A stretch of 64,000 bases of DNA from Takakia lepidozioides (Eukaryota; Streptophyta; Takakiopsida; Takakiales; Takakiaceae): assembly GCA_030704615.1 (NCBI GenBank), contig CM060733.1, forward strand, positions 17,360,001 to 17,424,000. Direction: 5' to 3'. The translations under genes were made by a program, and so were the position numbers. Positions 60,784 to 64,000 of this stretch are shown here, piece after piece. Below the pieces are notes generated by a model. The model had not been told where the DNA came from. It did not search any database and was given only the letters and a program-made list of their open reading frames with translations. The stretch's first letter is position 1. Each line of letters begins with the position of its first letter.

Positions 60784-62482
60784 GAAATACGGCGCCGCAT
60801 TTCCGTATTGCATCTTGGTCATGCAACAGAGCGACGGAAATGCGGCACCGAGTTTCCGTCCGGGGAAACCTTTATACTCTCCAGAACGGAAATGCGGTAA
60901 CGCATTTCCATCCAGCAAGCACGGTATGTGAAGGTGGAACGGAAATGCGGTACCGCATTTCCGTTCTGATTGAGATTTATGAACAACGGGAACAGAAATG
61001 CGGCACCGCATTTCCGTCCGAGTCGCACTTTTCGACATTCCAGAACGGGAATGCGGCGCCGCATTTCCATTTTGTATCTGATGCATGGAGCTGAGGGATA
61101 GAAATGCTGCAGCACATTTTCGTCCTTAAAAGACATTCATACTCTCGAGAACGGAAATGCGGTACCGCATTTTCATTCAACAAGCACGGTATGTGAAGGT
61201 GGAACGGAAATGCGGTACCGCATTTCCGTTCTGATTGAGAATTATGAACAACGGGAACAGAAATGCGGCACCGCATTTCCGTCAAAGTCGCACTTTTCGA
61301 CATTCCATAAAGGAAATGCGGCGCCGCATTTCCATTTTGTATCTGATGCCTGGAGCCGAGTAAGATTCCGACAGCTTCATACAGCGCAATTCCGACCGGT
61401 TGAGACACGACACTATCCAGAACGGAAATGCGGCACCGCATTTCCGTTCTGACTGAAAATCGTGAACTATCTGAACTGAAATGCGGCACCGTATTTCCAT
61501 CCGAGTCGCACCTACCATCATTCCAGAACGGAAATGCGGCACCGCATTTCCGTTCTGACTGAAAATCGTGAACCATCGAACTGAAATGCGGCAACGTATT
61601 TCCATCCGAGTCGCACCTACCATCATTCCAGAACGGAAATGCGGCACCGCATTTCCGTTCTGACTGAAAATCGTGAACCATCGAACTGAAATGCGGCAGC
61701 GCATTTCCATCCGAGTCGCACCTCCCAACATTCCAGAACGGAATGTATTAGATTTAAAAGGGAAATGCGGCACCGCATTTCCGTTCTGATGAAATATCCT
61801 GAAACATCGGAATTGAAATGCGGTACCGCATTTCCGTCGGAGTCCCACCATCCGACATTCCAAAACGGAAATGCGGCACCGCATTTCCGTTTTGTATGTG
61901 AGGCATGGAGCTGTGGAACGAAAATGCGGGAAGGCATTTCCGCCAGCGTCAGACGTTAATACTCTACAGAACGGAAATGCGGTACCGCATTTCCATTCTG
62001 ACTGAAAATCGTGCGCAACGGGTACAGAAATGCGGCACCGCATTTCTGTTCGAGTCGCACCTTCCGACATTCTCGAACGGAAATGCGGCGCCGCATTTCC
62101 GTTTTGTATATTCGGCCTGGAGCTGTGCTACGGAAATGTGTTGCCGCATTTCCATCCATGTGAGACCTTCAAACCTTTCCAGACCGGAAATGCGACACCG
62201 CATTTCTGTCCAGGTGAGACCTCTATACTTTCCCGAACGGAAATGTGGCACGGCATTTCCATTCATCAACTAACGTATGTGAAGTGGAACGGAAATGCGG
62301 CGCCGCATTTCCCTTCTGAATCTCATACATGGAGCTGTGGGACGGAAATGCGGCACCGTATTTCCGTTCAACAACTAAGGTATGTGAAGGTGGAACGGAA
62401 ATGCGGTGCCGCATTTTCTTCCAACAAGTACGGATGTGTAGCAGAGTGATGTACTTAACGGAAATGCGGCGCCGCATTCGCA
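60784..62482. repeat. Array of 31 palindromes with a 53-bp period
   Basis: Each unit has arm GGAAATGCGG, two variable bases (CA, TA or CG), then the complementary arm, often with one further pairing base outside. Measured at the ATGCGG of each unit, successive distances are 52-54 bp for all but three gaps (112, 74 and 63 bp). The intervening 27-30 bp fall into about five sequence classes that recur in the same order, giving a 265-bp higher-order repeat at the left (60892 to 61157, 60945 to 61210, 60998 to 61263) and a two-class alternation at 61428-61740. A half-unit follows at 62517, also 53 bp on. The array fills the space between the divergent transposase and ParB-like genes. Confidence 0.95.
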
Positions 62483-62829
62483 TTCTCGCTCCAACTCATC
62501 AGACGCTGGGACGGAAATGCCTTGAAATGTGAACACGTGGAGCAACGGAATTGCTGCACATGTCGGCACTCTATCTGACTGAAGGGGCATGAGGCGGCGC
62601 GGCCTGACCGTTGGATAATGATGTTTGATTTTCGGACGGCGGGCGTACCCTCAACGATTCGAATTTCGTAATGACGCAAACTCCACGAGGAGACACTTTC
62701 GTCCAACCTTTCGAACCCAAGTGGTGCATCACCGCCGTTTCATCTACTTTTGTCGTGTCTCCTCAGTCACCCCTCTCGCGCCCTTTCCATCTGCACTCTT
62801 TGCCCCTTTTCCCTCTCTCTGTTCTTCTT
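62483..62829. promoter_or_regulatory. Presumed leader of the ParB-like gene, copy 2
   Basis: Non-coding stretch between the palindrome array and the first Met at 62830. It includes pyrimidine-rich DNA (about 62750-62825). The promoter probably lies here or in the array, but no TATA box stands out. Confidence 0.35.
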
Positions 62830-64000
62830 ATGCTCGAACCTGAGAGGGGGGGAGTTCGTGCACCAGACAGGAGACCTCGTCGCAAGCTCCGGAAATTATA
62901 CTTCGGACGTAGGCCAATGCCGAAGGGGAGGAAGCAGATGCGTCTACAGGAGGAGATTGCCATCTCCGAGCAGCAGGCCACTCAGGCAACCCAGCCACCA
63001 GTGAGAGCTCCATGCGATCGGGCTGCGCGCAGCTGATCGAGCACCGAACCCCCCATTTTGCTTCTGTAATTCTTAGACTGAATGCTAGGAGACTTGAATG
63101 CAGAACATGTTTGCATGCCTAACAGGAAAGGTGGACGTGCTGGAGGGATCGCAGGAATCCGAAGAGCCGCAGGAAGAGTCCGAGGAGCTAGCTGCAGCAC
63201 GTACACCCACCCGATCCCCGAGCGCGGGTACTCCTGCCGGGCCTAGCCCTCTGCGATTCAAAGACGCGTCTTCGAAGGGCAAGTTCAAAGTCTCAGAGAT
63301 CGACTCGCGTTCTTCGATCATGGAGAATCGCCAGCAGGGGTCGGGCCCTTCTCCAGCAAAGTCGAAGAAGAAGCAGCCCGTCCCTCTACTGGCTTCTGAA
63401 CCGGCTCAGGCCGATTCACCCCCCCAACGCGAATGAAGCAGCAGGGTAGAAGACAGATTCTATTGCAGCAGACACCTTCACCTGCAAGGATGAGGAAGCA
63501 GAAGGCAATCAGGGCGACGGGCGAACAATCTCCCGCAAAACCGCTTCCACGAGCTGAAGCTCAGTTCCTGGAGGATTTCCCGCCTGCAGATGTTGGGGCC
63601 GACTCTGCTGCAGCGAAGGCAATGGGATCGACCGTTGATCTCGATTTGGTACCGGAGGAGGGTGCTGCCGCTGAACGTTCGCAGGCAGACCTCACCACCG
63701 ATGAGCTAGCAGGCCCGGAGGAGGCCTCTGCAGTGGCAGAATTGCCCGCACACAGGCCCCAGAGTGCAGCTCCAGTTGAGGATGCTCCACCTGCTCAGCC
63801 ACTACCGGCACCTACAGACATGTCTCCGGAGGATTTCAAAAGTGCAGCGGATAAAATGTTGGAGGAGACACACAGTAGCATTGGCAGAGTTCTGGGCAGC
63901 AGGGTATTCCAGCGGACTCTTCGAATCCCACTCTGTCGCATGGTCTCCCTTCCCATCGTCAGGCAGGCCCTTCCCGGAGATGTGGATAAGCTCAAGTTCG
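62830..64000 (+). CDS. ParB-like gene, N-terminal part, probable ParB-methyltransferase copy 2 (partial)
   Basis: Runs off the window. Exon 1, 62830-63000, encodes a basic segment (RRKLRKLYFGRRPMPKGRKQ). GT at 63001 and an AG ending at 63130 give a phase-0 intron. Exon 2 encodes Ser/Pro/Glu-rich disordered sequence. At 63419-63425 a run of seven C's precedes a stop at 63434, and a second frame starting at 63433 is open to the window end, so one base may be lost or gained in the run (mutation or sequence error), or a further intron lies here. The last part reads RIPLCRMVSLPIVRQALPGD. This matches the start of the ParB-like fold in copy 1 (IPLCRLISMSFVRPALTND). The methyltransferase part, if present, lies beyond the window. 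Confidence 0.65.

Larger units (their letters stand above)
55931..64000. mobile_element. Composite element copy 2: SWIM transposase, palindrome array, ParB-like gene
   Basis: It holds a near-intact transposase gene (minus), a 1.7-kb array of 53-bp palindromic units, and the start of a ParB-like gene (plus) that runs off the window. Gene order and directions mirror copy 1 at 9.7-19.3 kb. The left border is approximate, the right border is outside the window, and terminal repeats were not identified. Confidence 0.7.

Noticed and set aside
60977-62449. Protein-coding frames full of NGNAAPHF-like repeats on both strands
   Set aside because: They are translations of the 53-bp palindromic array in several frames; opposite strands give similar peptides because of the palindromes.
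60784-62482. CRISPR array
   Set aside because: Palindromic repeats with 27-30 bp gaps look similar, but the gaps recur in a few classes, there are no cas genes, and the surroundings are a plant nuclear transposon.

Overview
The window looks like nuclear DNA of a land plant with a large, repeat-rich genome, probably a seed-free lineage (fern, lycophyte or bryophyte). The grounds are a secretory class III peroxidase, an ER HSP70 (BiP), PPR (pentatricopeptide) and leucine-rich-repeat fragments, short GT-AG introns, Ty3/gypsy elements, a plant-type LINE with a zf-RVT tail, and tRNA-like SINEs. The lineage call is an inference; no species can be named from sequence alone.

Only two ordinary host genes look intact. 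One is a three-exon class III peroxidase (681-2351, minus). The other is an eight-exon BiP (23686-27219, minus) whose exons join without a frame break and end in the ER signal HEEL. Almost everything else is mobile DNA: a LINE split in two (about 6.9-9.7 kb and 19.3-21.85 kb), a hAT-like element with target duplication (27958-30138), SINE copies, three Ty3/gypsy elements (33.7-38.9, 43.2-47.2 and 47.2-55.9 kb), and remnants of LRR and PPR genes.

The most unusual content is a large DNA-transposon family present twice. Each copy has two divergently oriented genes. One encodes a MULE-like DDE transposase with a C-terminal SWIM zinc finger (15959-18879 plus, decayed; 56749-60355 minus, nearly intact). 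The other encodes a protein with a ParB-like fold; in copy 1 this is followed by a beta-class N4/N6 DNA methyltransferase (11016-15808 minus, decayed; 62830 to beyond the window end, plus). Each copy carries its own family of short perfect or near-perfect palindromes. In copy 2 the space between the two genes is an array of 31 palindromes (arm GGAAATGCGG) repeated every 53 bp with striking regularity. In copy 1 a different palindrome family (core GCGTSRACGC) sits in introns of the methyltransferase gene. Transposase, ParB-methyltransferase and copy-specific palindromes together suggest an element-encoded DNA-binding or DNA-marking system, perhaps for self-recognition or anti-silencing. That function is inference.

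Layout: 0.7-2.4 kb peroxidase; 5.5-5.8 LRR relic; 6.9-9.7 LINE 5' part; 9.7-19.3 composite element copy 1, apparently inserted in the LINE; 19.3-21.9 LINE 3' part; 23.7-27.2 BiP; 28.0-31.5 hAT-like DNA with a SINE and a minisatellite; 31.5-33.6 non-coding repeats with a third palindrome family; 33.7-38.9 Ty3 element 1; 39.4-43.2 SINE, tandem repeats and a PPR relic; 43.2-47.2 Ty3 element 2 (chromodomain type); 47.2-55.9 Ty3 element 3 (different lineage, long extra 3' ORF); 56.0-64.0 composite element copy 2.
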